Assembly: GCA_964020975.1 (NCBI GenBank)
Contig: OZ026615.1
Coordinates: 27,625,139-27,689,138 of the forward strand
DNA length: 64,000 nt
From: Hermodice carunculata
Taxonomy: Eukaryota > Annelida > Polychaeta > Eunicida > Amphinomidae
Direction: 5' to 3'
The notes beneath the pieces are model-generated. The model ran no database searches and had not been told where the DNA came from. It saw only the letters and a list, made by a program, of their open reading frames with translations. Position 1 is the first letter of the stretch; each line of letters starts with the position of its first letter. A program made the translations under genes and the position numbers. This document shows, piece by piece, positions 23,360 to 37,446 of this stretch.

Positions 23360-23760
23360 ATTGTTGCATGACATACCCTTATGTCTAGACGCACCTGTGT
23401 CTACAGTTTCATTAATCTGAGTTCAAAGACAAGCGAATTATAGCCCAGACACAGAGAAATGTATTGCAGTTTTATAAAAAGGCCTCACCATGACCCAGAT
23501 ACTTGACCAAGTGATCTACTTTTGTTCCATGACACACCTTTGGGTCAAGATATGTGTGTGTGTGATGTTTCATGAAACTGACTTTGGGAGTTAAGGTATT
23601 ACAGTCTGGACATGATTTTACCAGGATATACCAGTGACCCAGATATATGACCTAGTGACCTAGTTTTACTTAATGACACACTTTTGGGTCTAGATACATG
23701 CACATGTGAAGTTTCATGAAACTAAGTTTAAAGATTAAAGTAATTACACCCCGGAAATGA
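23360..23760. repeat. Tandem repeat family C, ~145-bp unit
   Basis: Degenerate units share TGACACACYTTTGGGTC, GATGTTTCATGAAACT or GAAGTTTCATGAAACT, and GTGACCCAGATAYATGACC. The GACACAC landmark recurs at 23531 and 23675 (144 bp), with an earlier weak unit at 23370. GACCTAGTGACCTAG is prominent. Non-coding. Confidence 0.8.
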
Positions 23761-23764
23761 ATTA

Positions 23765-24535
23765 AGTTGGCCAGTTTACTGCCACCAGAGAGCCAATTAG
23801 ACCTAAATGGCATTTTCTCACAATTCTAATTTTTGTCCGACTTCTCAGAGGGTTTCAAGAGATTGCTTGCAACTGGTGTAACCAATTTTAATAAAATAAA
23901 AAAGCTCTTGAAAATATTAAAATAGAAAGCTTTTGAAAATATACATTCTTGCCTAGAAGCAGTATGTGGCATTTGCAGATATTTTTATATTTTATAAGAG
24001 TTTTTTTTTTTTTTTTTTTTTTTTTCGTATTGAATGACACAAAATGGACAATTGAAACAGTGCCTCTTTATAAACTAAAAAAATCGATCTTTTAGCTTTT
24101 GAAGAAAACACAAGAAAACCATTCCTGGACATTACATCAAAGTTTCATTATACCAAATTTGAAGATTTTATGTTAAATATTATGGTTTTTAAGGCTCAGA
24201 AAACCCCTGAAGTGGACCCCTTTGTAATATGTCACCTATCAACTCAAATAACAAGAAAATGACAATTTTTTTTCTTCACATGATAAAAATATAGATTAAT
24301 ATCTGAAAGAAATGTGTGGTCTTTGGGGGGGAAGGCAACTGCAATATTATAGAAAGGAAAGTGGAATAAGATACGATGGCACTATAAATGCTTACCTTCA
24401 CAGACGGCTCCGTAAGTATTTTTGATCTGCTATTCATTGGACTGAACCTGTTGGTAAATAATACAGGCATTTGCATCTTCTGTGCAGATCACTGGGTGAG
24501 ATGATGTGCTGAGACAATGTCCCCTTTGTCATTGC
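23765..24535. other. No recognisable gene; poly-T tract
   Basis: Contains a T homopolymer at about 24001-24026. No coding or transposon signature recognised. Confidence 0.4.
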
Positions 24536-24540
24536 ACAGA

Positions 24541-25961
24541 GACGCCTTTAAGAGATTTGTTGCCATGCTAGACCCATACTATGAGCCACCAAACTGAAGG
24601 TAAATTTCCTGAAACCTTACTGCCCACTACATACACCTCTATACATACACATGTATGTGCCAAAATTTAAAATTATGTTGGACCAAGCAGTTTACATAGC
24701 ATTAACAAGCAATCTGTGGACTTCCCAGCCTACATGCACAATGGGCAGTTACTAGCATGTAGCAGTCAGTCATTTCATTGAAGATTATTTCTGCCCAGTT
24801 ACCTTGTGTCTGGGACTAAAGATATTCACTGGCTCACAGACAGGAGAAAACATTGGCAGGGAAATTCAGTCCTGTCTGATAATAAGACATTATAATCCCA
24901 AGACAACACTTTGTGGTGCCAGCCTGGTATTTGCCATGAAGCTGGCAGATTTACAACATTTCCTGCTGTGCACAAAACCTACAACTTGTGGTGAATGACT
25001 GGGTGTTACAACAGAAGGGGGTGGCTGACATCCTAAGTGTTCTCAAGAGGCTAATAAGACATATCCACAAAAGCTCAGGGCATGCTCTGGCCTGTAAACC
25101 TCTAAAAGGAGGTACCCATATGTGCAGGCAGATCCTTTGGTCAAACAGGGCAAAATGTGTCAATTGGTGTCTTGCAAATAGAATGGATTCAATTATTTTT
25201 CCCAGAAAAGTGACAGTTGTATTCTGTATATACCCATGGGAGTTAAAATCATCATCATGTTTCAAATAAGTGTTCTTTACCCCAGAGATGTTATAGTACT
25301 GCTGGTGTATCCATCAGCGCACCTGCTTCATGGTGGATGCTTACTGCCATTGCCTATAGTGACAGTATGAACAATTTTAGGAGGAACTTAATATTCATAT
25401 GTCATCTAACCCACCACAGGCACTTGGCTAATGCAACTTCTATGTACCCTAGAGAGGGCACAGAGGGAGCTTGGTATGGCCCAGTCCTTAAAGTAGCACA
25501 AGATGTGACCACATGGTGCAACAGCCCATTCACGATGCTTGATAGAATTGTAGACCTAAAAATGCCCACCACAATTGTGAATTTTAATTGGAATGTGCCC
25601 ATTGATACTGTAAATAGCTCACGGCAATTGGCTGAAAAAGCAAGGGATGTCCTGTGTGTGTTTGCTGATGCAGTAACACCTTGCAAAGGTGACATTGTAT
25701 CTGTGTCAGTGCCCATACCTACAGCCAATACTCTTGTAAATGCAATGCATCATACAGAAAAGACACAGCAGTGATAAAAATTAAGCATCTCAATAAAGCT
25801 TGTGCATCTGTTTTTTTGTTGAATATAGAACATAATAACAATTTCTCTATCCCTACACTTTTAGAGCCCAGATTTAATCACAAGGCCTTTCATTCAGCAC
25901 AAATAACTTAAAACTGCTAAGCGCATGCTCATTGATAAGTATGAGAAAATATGTGATGAAA
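24541..25961 (+). pseudogene. hAT transposase remnant, 5' part
   Basis: Blocks of a BED-type hAT transposase appear in order on the plus strand: DAFKRFVAMLDPYYEPPN (24541), IALTSNLWTSQPT and VSHFIEDYF then GSQTGENIGREI (about 24690-24870), CAQNLQLVVNDWVLQQKGVA then LIRHIHKSSGHA (about 24966-25085), QDVTTWCNSPFTMLDRIV (about 25498), LAEKARDVLCVFADAVTP (25625-25690) and LLEPRFNHKAF (about 25858). These correspond to the DNA-binding-proximal segment, the TSDxWTS-like block, the CxAHxLQL block and the TRWNST block. Here TRWNST has decayed to TTWCNS. Several stops, a frame change near 24960 and about 350 bp of unrelated sequence (25130-25480) make it dead. The rest continues after the LINE insertion at 25962-26859. 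Confidence 0.85.
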
Positions 25962-26859
25962 CTCAAACTCAAACTCAAAACTCATTTATTTTAGCCAATC
26001 AATACACTGACGATTTCAATATTGAGATATATGTACATAATGATGAAAAAATTGATGTGGCTAGGGGGACTCCTATTAAGACAAATACATGTCGCTCTCA
26101 TAGGAGCCACCTTTAAGTCTTAAACATTTGAAACAGTATAGATGGCAGTTACTTTACAATAAATGTCGAAATAAACTTCAAGATATAATACAGTTTACAC
26201 ACACAAACATGGGTGGGAAAATATAATTGTTAATTATTTTGACTAACATAGCAGTTATATATATTACAACTCTGTTCATAATTATTCAAAAAAATGTTTT
26301 TAATATACAAGGAAAACCCTTGTAAACTATGAGTATGTATTTTCCTTATAACATTCTTATCTGTTTGATTCACTGTGACTGGAATATCATAGTTTAAACT
26401 CTGTTTTGCAAATATTTTATTGACTCTATTAATAAAAAGGTTATCACAACGTCTGTTGTTATAGTTGTTTATTTCATTTATTGGGATGAATTGAAAAGAG
26501 AGTAATCTTATGGGTAGATCATTATGGATAAATTTATACTAGAATTTTAATTTAGCTGATGTAAAAATGTCTTGAATTTTTAAAAGTTTGAGAGCTTTCA
26601 AAATTGGTTCTGAATGGGCATTGTATTTACTACAATTTATACAGCGTACTGCTTCTTTCTGAAGTTTTTCAATTTTTGAAAGTTTAAATCCCCATAGAAG
26701 TATTCCAAAATTTATATGTGGAAGTATTAATGAGTTATACACAGTTATTTTAACTTTCAGCGGAAGTTGATGTTTAAGTTTATTTAGAATTGCGATAACT
26801 CTTGATATTTTACTTGAAATTTTGGTAACATGCTCCTTCCATGACAATTTATCATCAAT
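25962..26859 (-). mobile_element. LINE-B: 5'-truncated L2/CR1/Jockey-group LINE
   Basis: Minus-strand frame 26847-26539 encodes the end of a LINE ORF2 (SWKEHVTKISSKISRVIAI, YNSLILPHINFGILLWGF, KEAVRCINCSKYNAHSEPIL), clearly related to the larger LINE at 34-37 kb. After the stop comes a 3' UTR with a nested hairpin (26108-26068) and a (GAGTTT)n-like end rather than poly-A. TGATGAAA flanks it on both sides (25954-25961 and 26860-26867), an 8-bp target duplication. It landed within the hAT remnant, so it is younger than that element. Confidence 0.88.
26068..26108 (-). other. LINE-B 3' UTR nested RNA hairpin
   Basis: Read on minus: outer stem GGCTCCTAT with ATAGGAGTC (9 pairs, one G-U), linker GAGAGC, inner stem-loop GACA-six-base loop-TGTC, linker TTA. 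Segment lengths 9-6-14-3-9 equal those of LINE-A at 37406-37446 although the stem bases differ on both sides. Both hairpins are preceded by AAAGGTGGC or the same word overlapping the stem. Confidence 0.85.
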
Positions 26860-26965
26860 TGATGAAAAGTCCTCAGCAAACCTTCGGCTCCCACAAATTG
26901 CACATTTTGTAGTAAACGTGCAGTGCTGATGGCCTTCATTGAAGGAACATTTATCTGAGACAGCA
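26860..26965 (+). pseudogene. hAT transposase remnant, continuation after LINE-B
   Basis: The frame reading DEKSSANLRLPQIAHFVVN follows the right target duplication and is plausibly the continuation of the hAT C-terminal region. The match is weak, and assignment rests mainly on position. Confidence 0.4.
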
Positions 26966-27199
26966 AAACTTCAAAAAAAATTTCAATTCTCACCTATCAC
27001 TACATGTACACTTAGTACATGTATATGTGAATTTGTCAAAATGGTAAATTAATAGTGGGTTACCATCTTTCAGAAGCATTGACAGTGAAAGATGGAAACC
27101 CATTTGATTATTAGCATGGCCAATCTAATCGCACCCTTAAGCAGCCTGTGTACAAATATCTCTATGTGCAGGCCTCCTCTGCTTCATCAGAGGTTCTTT

Positions 27200-27425
27200 A
27201 GCACAGCAGGGCTCACATTAAATGACTTAGGGTCACGGCTACAGTATAGCCTCCATTGTTAGGTGATTGTTATCGCAATATTTTGCTAGGTTCTAGGTGT
27301 CCATTCTCCGAGTTACCGGGACAGTCGTTACAGTACTTTAAAACATAACTTACTGTAATCTGCCCGCTCATTTGTGTCTGAAGCAGTTATCATCATCAGT
27401 TTCAAATCCAAATGGGACACAAGTT
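27200..27425 (+). repeat. Interspersed repeat R2 (copy 2)
   Basis: Diverged copy of 18452-18665, same orientation, ending in GAAGCAGTTATCATCATCAG and TTTCAAATCCAAATGGGACA. The assembly gap follows within 60 bases. Confidence 0.7.
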
Positions 27426-27483
27426 TCTTGCCCAACATGTGCCATATTTGTTAATTTATTTAATGCACATGTGGAAACAATAA

Positions 27484-27683
27484 NNNNNNNNNNNNNNNNN
27501 NNNNNNNNNNNNNNNNNNNNNNNNNNNNNNNNNNNNNNNNNNNNNNNNNNNNNNNNNNNNNNNNNNNNNNNNNNNNNNNNNNNNNNNNNNNNNNNNNNNN
27601 NNNNNNNNNNNNNNNNNNNNNNNNNNNNNNNNNNNNNNNNNNNNNNNNNNNNNNNNNNNNNNNNNNNNNNNNNNNNNNNNNNN
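27484..27683. other. Assembly gap (200 N)
   Basis: Exactly 200 undetermined bases, a conventional placeholder size, so the true length is unknown. Confidence 0.99.
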
Positions 27684-27729
27684 AGCTGTTGACTCAGTCG
27701 ACGTCCAAATGTGGCACTGAAAGGGTTAA
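27684..27729. mobile_element. TTAA MITE family 1, right end only
   Basis: Reads AGCTGTTGACTCAGTC, then GTGGCACTGAAAGGG and TTAA, matching the right end of the complete copy at 50294-50541. The rest lies in the gap. Its perfect ...AAAGGG-TTAA end helps define the family terminus as TTAACCCTTTCAGTGCC. Confidence 0.8.
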
Positions 27730-30292
<2,563 letters not shown>

Positions 30293-30294
30293 TG

Positions 30295-32615
30295 TGTTTT
30301 TAAACCAATTTAGAATGTAGATGGATTGAAGTTTGGTGTTTAAAAAAAGTTTCAAATACAATTTGGTAATCCATGAAATATTTGTATTGATTTAGTTCAT
30401 TTTTTTTAATCAAAATTATTTCCAAAAAGCTGAAGAGAGATTAACACACTTTGTCATAATTTGTTGCCTGGGAGTCTCACTTTAAATATTGGATGACTGG
30501 CATATTGCTTTCAGGGATGAGTATGGTGACATATACTAATCTTTGAAGTCAAGTATTTACAGAGATAGCTTCCAACAACATGAAGTCCTGTCAGAAAATG
30601 CTGGAAATGTATGAAATATATACTGAAATACGCTTTCAAGTCTTCCACACGTGTAAAATGAATTTCATGCAAATAGCATGCAAGACACAAATTTCAGGTT
30701 TATACCAAGGTCTAACTTTGTTATGCATCAGGTGTTTTCTAGAAAATGAAGAAAAATACGCTTTTCGTTTTCTGCATGGAAAAAAACAGAACATTTGGTT
30801 GATTTTGCGTATGGTAAAAAATAGATATATATATATATTGGTTTGAGAATCAGGAAAAAATACTTCTGTAGTCAGTGAACATATGATAACCATTCTGCAT
30901 AATAGGTTTGGCCACTGTTAACAGACTAAGTTCAAGCATCGAAACAACATCAATTTTGATAACTATTGTAATAATTAAGCATATAGACATGAAACCCATC
31001 GGTTTGCGAGAGCAACAGTAGTCGACATGTACTACGCAGCGCCACTTTTGACTTTTGTTTAGGCATGAACCAATGCCAGTCCTTGACCAGGGTTTTGACA
31101 GACTCCATGAAGTAAAGGTAGAAAAACATAAGCTACCTATGGCACTTGACTTGACATAATGTTTTCCAAAGGAAAAATCTACAGGTGATTTTAAAAGAAA
31201 AAAAGGGGGGACAGTTCCAATCAGTGGACACCTCGATTGGAAGCCACAAATGGCGTAGGTGCGTTGAGAATGAAAAATGTAAATTGTCTCGCTTGGCCCA
31301 AGCCAAAGTTTAATGTTAAACTGCATTGGGCGACTGTACATGAAAAGGGCAATGTTAGAACAGTAAGCCTACCGAGATACATTTTGCATGTTTCTGTAAA
31401 GATAGGGCATGCAAATAAATGACACACCGTACGAAAAGATAAAAAAATATATCGGACATAATGTCATAGATAGCAAATAAAAACACATTGTGCTCAGGCG
31501 TCTTGGGGTGAAACAAGAAACGAGAGAAGACAAAATAAGAATTCGAATTTCGTAAATTTCTAGGATAAAGCAGAGTTGTGTTGAGAAATGTTTAATTGGG
31601 TTATATTATGTAATCCGAAGAGCCACTTACATACAATAGCTTCAAGTGCACGCACCAAACTTTGTGTAATGTCCACCGTATGACAACAGCAGTAACATAC
31701 TTCGTCCGACACGGCTGGTCAAATGATCAACCGCGACTAACTTCTGACGTACACTATTTTATGCCTGTATAATTAGCTTGTACTCTTAGCCAGAATGTAA
31801 TTATATTTGAGCACATATCAAGGCACAGTTAAACTATAATATAAACCATATTACCACAGACAAGGGATTACATCACTCTACACCATGATATGAAGATTGC
31901 ACATGTATGTTTCACCTGGAAAAAACATATATATGCTCTATGTAGGCCTACTCAGGGTGACAAAGGAGTACATCACTTGCAGCAAATGAATCTTTGATTC
32001 ATTTGATCAACACAAAGAATATATTATGTATTGAAAATTAAAACATGTATATTGAACCTTATTTTTATCTATTTATTTTCTTTCTTGAATTGAAGTGTAG
32101 GATTTAACAGAAAGAAACTCTTACGATTCATAGTTGTGCTTGTCTCAAATAATAGACTAATACGTTTATCGTGTTATAGACATCTTTAATTGTCGGCAGT
32201 CATTGATTAACACTGCATGAAATTATAATAATAGACATGAAATGTTTCTCTATTTCATATTTGAAGAAAAAAGTTTGGTACAATATGCTTTATGTTTCAT
32301 ATCAAGAACTACAGTTACCGTACTGATATTACTCCAACAAATTATGAAATACCATCGCTGTATATATGATCAAAGACCATTAACATCATTACATTATGCT
32401 AAGTGTGTCCCGTGCTGAAAAAGTTCTGCACTACAGTGGTACTTGTCTTGAGAGACTACTCCAAGGACAGGCTCAAAAGTGGTCTCTCCACATCATACTA
32501 TAGGGACCTCACAAGTAAATTAGGTCAAAATCATTAAATACATGTATATGGTCATGTATAGCAGAAGCATGGAAACAATATATTACACTTTGTCTTTGAT
32601 TTTTCAAGTATATAA
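30295..32615. other. No recognisable gene
   Basis: The longest frame (30850-31341 minus, 163 codons) shows no domain I recognise, and no good splice context or codon pattern. A modest CpG cluster lies near 31630-31760. I do not call a gene here. Confidence 0.35.
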
Positions 32616-32617
32616 CA

Positions 32618-32790
32618 CAGTGGCCCCCTCTAAGAAGGCCCCTCTAAGAAGGGACACCCCTCTAATATGGCCACTATCTCTGTAGGCATGTGAGGTTTCT
32701 GTTGTTTTCTACCCTCAAAAAGGGCCACTCTCTATAATATTGCCATCTCTCTATGGCAGAAGAGGTAGCCCCTACTGGAAGGGGATAACT
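32618..32790. mobile_element. Tigger-like MITE, partial third copy
   Basis: Starts CAGTGGCCCCCTCTAAGAAG after a TA and shares GGCCCCTCTAAGAAGG, ACCCCTCTAATATGGCCAC and ACCCTCAAAAAGGGCCAC-like blocks with the complete copies at 46597 and 47224. The right terminal repeat is not recognisable. Confidence 0.55.
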
Positions 32791-33530
32791 GTGCAGACAT
32801 GCTGGCTGACGTTGACATAAATTTTCTGTTTTCTGTGATTGCACCTTTTTTTCCTGTGACCTGTAAAAGTAATGTTTTACCTGTGATTGAGAAATCTGTT
32901 TTTACTTCTTTGTGATCTGTGATAATACTCCTGTTTTCTCTGTGAACTGGGATCACACACACACCCCTTGGGGGCCCTCATACTATGAGCAAAACTTACG
33001 GCAAATGTGCACAAAAGTTCGCGCCAGTTCTCTTGGCCAGTACTTCCTGGAAGTTGCTAAGTACTAGCATGCATGCTAGGTCCCAGACATTAGCATAGCC
33101 TACACATGGACGCTAGCGTTAAAATTGTGCAGGCTGGTATTAAAACATAGGCCTAGGCCTATAGTGTTACAGAGTACAGCAGTACGTTAATTATTGCGTC
33201 ATTTTACATGATTTACGCTTACATTACTAGCAACAATTAATTTACAACGGTCTCAGTCATAGTACTTCGTAGGCCTATCAATGTTGATCAAGTCTTTTAA
33301 ATTTATTTTCGCTCAAAAAAAGTTCGTCAAAGCTAATTATCTGTGCCTAGGTCTGTTCAATTAAGTATGCCTAAAGCCAGTTCTGGTCCAAAGATATATG
33401 AAAAACTATTGATGCAACCATTTATCCTCTTTGTCGGCTAGATAGACAGCTTACAGGCTGGAATTGGGCTAATACCTGGGACTAGTCCTAGTCCTAGTCC
33501 CAGGTAATATTAATTGAACACATATGCCAT

Positions 33531-33533
<3 letters not shown>

Positions 33534-33568
<35 letters not shown>
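33534..33568. repeat. (CA)n microsatellite
   Basis: About 17 CA units within non-coding sequence upstream of LINE-A. Confidence 0.95.
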
Positions 33569-33570
<2 letters not shown>

Positions 33571-34001
33571 TATTAAAAATTGGAACATGGGCAAACCACA
33601 CACATAATACAAGGATGCAATTTGGTAACACATGGACGCATCCTAACGACGCGTCATGTGTCCGCTTGGCTTGCAGTGTACTTTTGATGGTAATATTATC
33701 CCAACAATGAAAAAAATTGTTGGACCTTGAAACTTGTTTTTAACTGTTTTTCGTTATTTCATTAATTGCCGTTTTCTTTTTTAATAAATCGAACCCAGCT
33801 TCAAAAATGCTCTTTGAGACAGAACTGAATGAGTACGTTTCTTGTATTGAAAGAATAAAAAGAGCTGTTTTACATTCAACATTAATTGTTATGTCAAAAC
33901 TTTGTTCTTTGATATTGGGCCTTTAAGTTTTATGTCCAAACTTTATTAAGCAATACTGGGCCTTCTTAGGCTTTATTAATGCTATATTGGACCTTTTCTG
34001 T

Positions 34002-37000
34002 ATGTTTAGAGCAACTTCAGGTCCACATTTAATAGCGTCACTTTCAGTTAAGAAGCATTATTTGTATGTCGGTCTGTGTTTGTTTTGGAATTTCAAAGCT
34101 GAATCTAACAAACCCACAATGTACAGTGGCACCAACTTTGAACCACTTATAACAAAATTTTCAATTATTGCTTCTTTAATTCCTGACAATGAAATTCTAA
34201 GGAACTTTGGCGGTGTATCACTTAACAGCCTAAATAGTGTTTTACAAAACTCTGATGACAATGAAAATACAATTTCTTTTGAATCGAACTCACCATACGT
34301 TGAGGCAAAAAAATCTCATGGATTATTTTGGATCTGCTATAAAGAATTTTTCCGTTTTAAACCTAAACATTCAAAGTTTGAACGCCAAATTTGAAAAGTT
34401 AACCATATTTCTCGATGAACTCGCAAAATGTAATTTCACCTTTAGTGCAATTTGCCTTCAGGAAACATGGTTAGGAGATTTCTCACCGGACGTATCAGAT
34501 CTAAATATTCCAGATTATGTATCCATTCCATTTAGGGCCACTTGTAGTTCTCACGGTGATCTCATGATTTATCTCCATAAAGATTTTCAGTACAACGTAA
34601 AAGACTTCTACAATCCTAACGACAAATGGGAAGGTCAATTCTTAAATGTATATGGTAACGGTTTGACGTAAAAAAATGCCCTCTGTAATGTATATAGGCC
34701 ACCCAGGGACAGGAATGCTGACATTGAAAATTTTATGAATGATTTTTTTCCCAATCATTGAAACTATATCCCGTGAACCAGGTGACAAAATGATAGTCGG
34801 TGATTTTAACATAAATTTATTAAAAATGAACACACGTGCAAAATATGCTGATTTCCTAGACATGATTTTCAATAGTGGTTTTGTGCCCCAAATTATTTTT
34901 CCTACCCGATTTTCTGAAAGGAATGCCACTCTGATAGACAACATTTTCTGTAATACTTCGCATTGTAAAAAGTCTTGTCTCTCTGGCATTGTCCTTACGG
35001 ATATATCAGATCACATGCCCTGTTTTACATTCATTGACCAAGCTCTAAATATAGAAAACCCTCCCAAATATATTCTAGCTGAAAAATTAGACTCTAATTC
35101 TGTACATAATTTTTATGATGAGATCAATAATTGTAATATTATGCAATTACTTGATACAAATTCACATCATGACCCAAATATTAATTACTCCACGTTAGAA
35201 ACTATTTTGACCAAGGCCAAAGAAAAACATATGCCCATAAGAAAAATTAAATTCAATAAATATAAGCATAAGAAAAATAACTGGATATCCAACGGCATTC
35301 TTAGATCTATCAAATTTCGTGATAATCTATACAAGAAATTAAAATGCACGTCACACGAGTCACCTTTGTATGGCCCTACGAAAATTAATCTCAAAACCTA
35401 CAATCAAATCCTCAATAAATGTATCCGTGAACAGAAACGGAATTACTATTATTCAAAATTTGCAAAATATAGAAATGATGTAAAAAAGACTTGGGACACA
35501 ATTCGCTCTGTCATGGATGGTAATAGATTCAAAAATAGATTTCCTTTGGCTTTCAAAATTAACGGAAAAATTATAACTGACAAGCACCAAATTGCCGAAT
35601 GTTTTAATCAGTTTTTCACCAATATTGGTCCCAATTTAGCTGCACAGGTTAATAATGGTAATTCCATACCTTTTACCTCTTATCTATCAACTCCAAACGA
35701 TTGTAATTTTGCTTTCTCACATGTATCTCCAGATGATATTTCTATGATTTCCAAAAATTTTAAACCCAAGACTAGCTCCGGACAGGACGGGATATCTATG
35801 TATTTATTGAAAGGTTTAGTAACTTCTCTTTCTGTACCTCTCGCTTTAATTGTCAATCAGTCTCTCACCACAGGTATCTTTCCGGATAGATTAAAAATAG
35901 CAAAAGTATTACCTCTTTATAAAAAAGACGACAACTCTTTATTGGATAACTATAGACCAATTTCTCTCCTGCCAGCTATTTCCAAAGTTTTTGAAAAAGT
36001 GGTGTATAATCAGTTGTATGAATTTTTTATATCAAAAAAGCTTTTCTACGCAAGCCAGCATGGTTTTAGAAAATTGCACTCCACCGAAACTGCTGCTATA
36101 AAATTAACAGATCGTCTTCTTCAGATTCTTGATACTGGAGACATACCTGTCACAATATTTTTAGATTTATCAAAGGCCTTTGATACTCTGAACCACGAAA
36201 TTCTATTCCATAAGCTGAATTATTACGGTATCAAAGGAACCCCTTTAAATTGGTTTAGAAATTACTTCACAAACAGAAAACAATACGTCAAATTCGACGA
36301 TGTTTCTTCAAAGTGCCTACCCATTACAACTGGAGTGCCACAGGGCTCTATTTTGGGTCCTCTTCTTTTTATAATTTACACAAATGACATGCATTTGGCA
36401 TCTTCAAAATTTGAATCGATTTTTTATGCAGACGACACGACTCTTATCAATTCACTTAGTTCTTTCAATTTTCCTCTCAAGGACACTGACTCTGTATCAA
36501 ATAGCATAGAAATCGAATTAAACAAGGTTTGTGATTGGCTGTCAGCCAACAAATTATCTATAAATATTGCTAAAACTAAATATATGGTGTTTCATTTCCC
36601 TCAACGAAAAATAAATTTCACCTTAAATCTTAAAATAAAGAATGTGCCCATCTACAAAACCAGTGATTTTGATTTCCTAGGTTTACGAATTAACGAAAAC
36701 TTAAATTGGCACTCACACGTTAACAAAATTGGAAATAAGCTCTCAAAAATTATTGGTGTTATGAAAAGAACACAAAATTATTTTCCGCAAGATATTCTAT
36801 TACAAATCTACAATTCTCTTTTTCTTCCTCATCTAAATTATTGCATTCTTCTGTGGGGTTTCTCGTGTGACCGTATTTTCAAACTTCAAAAGAAGGCTGT
36901 TCGTGTTGTTTGCTTGGCAAGATATAATGCCCACACGGATCCTTTATTTAAAACGTTAAACCTTTTACAAGTACCAGATATTCTTAAGTTAAGATCCTTA

Positions 37001-37312
37001 AAATTTTACTATAGATATTTAGAAAATAAAACCCCTGATTACTTTAACAACATATTTGCAGCTACAATACCTTCTCACCGATATTTCACTCGACATAGAA
37101 ATGACAGCCAGGTTCCTATTCCTTCTAGAAATTCGACAAAACATTGTATTAGGTATTACCTTCCAACCCTCTTAAAAAACACACAACCCTGTATCAAAGA
37201 TAAATTTTTCACACATTCTTATAATGGTTTTGCAACCTACATAAAGCTTTTCTTCGTGAAGCAATATAAAGACACTTGTACAGTTGCACACTGTTATGTT
37301 TGTGGTAATTAA
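34002..37312 (+). pseudogene. LINE-A ORF2: endonuclease-reverse transcriptase
   Basis: Domains run in order. The APE-type endonuclease has FSVLNLNIQSLNAKFEKL, the catalytic LQETWL, VYRPP, MIVGDFNIN and SDHMPC. After a linker comes the reverse transcriptase: DNYRPISLLP, FLDLSKAFDTLNHEIL, GVPQGSILGPLLF and the active site FYADDTTLI, then a thumb and tail ending in CTVAHCYVCGN. Activity: nicks target DNA and copies its own RNA by target-primed reverse transcription. From 34739 to 37312 one frame stays open for more than 850 codons. Upstream are three breaks: a one-base frame change in A7 (34307-34313), TAA at 34669-34671 between the LQETWL and VYRPP blocks, and a one-base change in T7 (34743-34749). 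Two breaks in homopolymers could be sequencing errors, so the copy is young. Confidence 0.9.
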
Positions 37313-37405
37313 GTGACTTTATATTTACCCTGTATATTTAAGCTTCTAATCTCTGTTCTTAATATTTTTGCCAGTTGTTTGCTAATTATAATTTTACCGA
37401 AAGGT

Positions 37406-37446
37406 GGCCTTGGCGATAGCGGATCATAGAATCCTTAGCCAAGGTC
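37406..37446 (+). other. LINE-A 3' UTR nested RNA hairpin
   Basis: Outer stem GGCCTTGGC with GCCAAGGTC (9 pairs, one G-U), linker GATAGC, inner stem-loop GGAT-six-base loop-ATCC, linker TTA. The lengths are identical to the LINE-B hairpin, with compensatory changes at most stem positions. It is probably the signal by which the reverse transcriptase recognises its own RNA, as known for the 3' stem-loops of eel UnaL2 and other L2/CR1 LINEs. Confidence 0.88.

Noticed and set aside
25337-25774. 145-codon frame as a novel host protein
   Set aside because: Its second half matches the decayed TRWNST-containing region of the surrounding hAT transposase; it is part of that fossil.
30850-31341. 163-codon minus-strand frame as a gene
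   Set aside because: No domain, no splice support and a composition typical of random AT-rich frames.
33001-33060. Minus-strand exon ending at a GCC-gtaagt donor near 33000
   Set aside because: The donor is good and CpG is present, but no open frame with an ATG leads into it; could at most be an untranslated exon.
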